This document shows, one piece after another, positions 62,801 through 64,000 of a stretch of 64,000 bases of DNA. The stretch spans positions 298,501 to 362,500 of the forward strand of contig JAODUP010000548.1 of NCBI GenBank assembly GCA_025642065.1. The letters are read 5' to 3'. The number at the start of each line of letters is the position of its first letter. Within the stretch, counting starts at the first letter, position 1. Both the position numbers and the translations under genes were made by a program. The stretch comes from Paralvinella palmiformis. Taxonomy: Eukaryota > Annelida > Polychaeta > Terebellida > Alvinellidae. The notes under the pieces are model-generated. The model saw nothing but the letters and a program-made list of their open reading frames with translations. It ran no database searches and was not told where the DNA came from.

Positions 62801-63367
62801 GGCATATTGGCATTCCCGACATTATGCGGAATTAGATATTTTGACGACTGTCATAATCTCCTTACAGACGTATGTTGTTACTCGCTAACTGTGATACGTT
62901 TCGAGATTCTAGCTAATGACCATTTCGCGTGTCTTTTATCAGCATCTACAATTCGATATATTGGGTAAGCGTATACCACGTGACGCTTCTGGTATTAGTT
63001 ACATATTAAAAACGGCTGCTCATGGTCGTAGGTTTAATTCGAAGATTTTACAGACATTATGTATATATAACATAATGAAGTATTGGACTAAGTCACGACA
63101 ATCTCTCAGCTATCAGATCATCAACCGAGTATCACGTGACTACTTTATATCTATCTATGGTAGAGGGGAAACTTGTTGGTGATGATCCTAGACGCCGTTT
63201 CAGTACTTGCTATATACCTACCATCTGCATATATGTATCTATGTGTCCGCTTTTTCATCTGCATATATGTATCTATATGTCCGCTTTTCCGTCTGGCTTT
63301 TCTAGGCATGTATTCGCGCGCCCGGAGTGTGCATGGATGACTAAGCCATGTGTATGCATTCGTGTGC

Positions 63368-63370
<3 letters not shown>
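59854..63370. other. noncoding
   Basis: No gene is recognisable. ORF 60455-60117 (-, 112 aa) and smaller ORFs at 60858-61130, 61318-61578 and 62916-63182 lack domains. Segments 60300-60900 and 61600-61850 are less AT-rich than the rest and could hold regulatory sequence, but no specific motif supports that. Confidence 0.4.
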
Positions 63371-63415
<45 letters not shown>

Positions 63416-63492
63416 CGTGTATGTGTGTGTGTGTGTGTGTGTGTATGTGTGTGTGTTTGTTTGTGTGTGTGTGTGTCGGTCCCCCCCCCCCC
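63371..63492. repeat. (CT)n, (GT)n and C run
   Basis: (CT)n 63371-63412, (GT)n 63418-63476 and a C run 63481-63492. The ORFs in three frames across it are artefacts. Confidence 0.95.
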
Positions 63493-64000
63493 ACTCAACG
63501 TCTATTTCCGCCTGTCTAACGGTCGAGCACTGATTCTAAAGTAGGTATTTAAGAGTAAAACATAAGTAAAAATTTAGTCAGATGATGGAGCCGTGATATT
63601 GTATTATTTATTCCATAAGCCATCTCTTGAGCCGATTATAGAGTTAGTGGCCAAAAATAAATAATTATACTCCCATTGATGTTCGACTTTAGATTATATC
63701 GCTAACTAGCCGGAGAGGGCTGCCCCCCTCGTATAAGGTCATCCAGTATCTGTCGCCAGTTACACGGTACAACATGATAACCACCTTTATCGCGTGGAAG
63801 AAGTACAAGTTCGTATCCAATTACAAATATGTCAGCCTCGTCTTTGCCTTTTCAACACCCGCGGATCGGTTACCCGATACCGAGGTACGATCTACACACA
63901 GATCTCAATCGCTAGATATGGTTATAAACGTTGTTTTTGTTTCGATGCAACAACCCGCAATTTAGATTCTCGAAAATAACAACCACACAACCTTCGCTAG
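63493..64000. other. noncoding end of window
   Basis: Nothing recognisable; two overlapping 61-63 aa ORFs lack domains. Confidence 0.4.

Overview
The window is eukaryotic and animal, most likely from a lophotrochozoan such as a gastropod mollusc. This rests on spliced bHLH-Orange genes with GT-AG introns, tRNA-derived SINEs with target-site duplications, decayed non-LTR retrotransposons, very abundant dinucleotide and trinucleotide microsatellites, and AT-rich intergenic DNA with few long ORFs. The species assignment is inference; no search was possible.

Only two protein-coding genes can be supported. Both lie on the minus strand and encode Hairy/Enhancer-of-split (HES) transcriptional repressors. 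HES gene A has coding exons 21471-21382, 21238-21143, 16161-16074 and 15942-15302 (304 aa). HES gene B has coding exons 44952-44890, 44781-44686 and 43446-42550 (351 aa). Each has the proline-containing basic region, HLH, Orange domain and terminal WRPW Groucho-binding peptide. Their first two introns fall at the same positions and phase, so they are paralogues in head-to-tail order about 21 kb apart. Gene A has one more short intron whose 5' splice site is built from a (GT)n microsatellite. Gene B has a clear TATA/CCAAT promoter. Extended Su(H)/CSL (Notch effector) motifs lie upstream of both genes and inside gene B, which suggests Notch control and HES autorepression.

Layout: 1-4.4 kb, AT-rich with no gene. 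4.4-6 kb, a minisatellite and a dead LINE (minus strand). 6-15 kb, noncoding with SINEs and a CpG-rich patch near 12 kb. 15.1-22.5 kb, HES gene A, whose 5-kb second intron carries a LINE 3' end, two SINEs and a striking AGATCT-rich tract, followed by its GC-rich 5' flank. 22.5-42.1 kb, intergenic DNA with a 344-bp foldback element, a solo arm of the same element, a perfect 61-bp duplication and many microsatellites. 42.1-45.3 kb, HES gene B and promoter. 45.3-64 kb, noncoding, with SINEs, a 640-bp CACT/CAC array and many microsatellites.

The most novel-looking items are the foldback element with tandem repeats inside its arms, the AGATCT-rich intronic tract, the microsatellite splice donor, and the SINE family with a shared body and two kinds of tRNA-like head. 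Nothing resembles a prokaryotic system, a CRISPR array or an operon.
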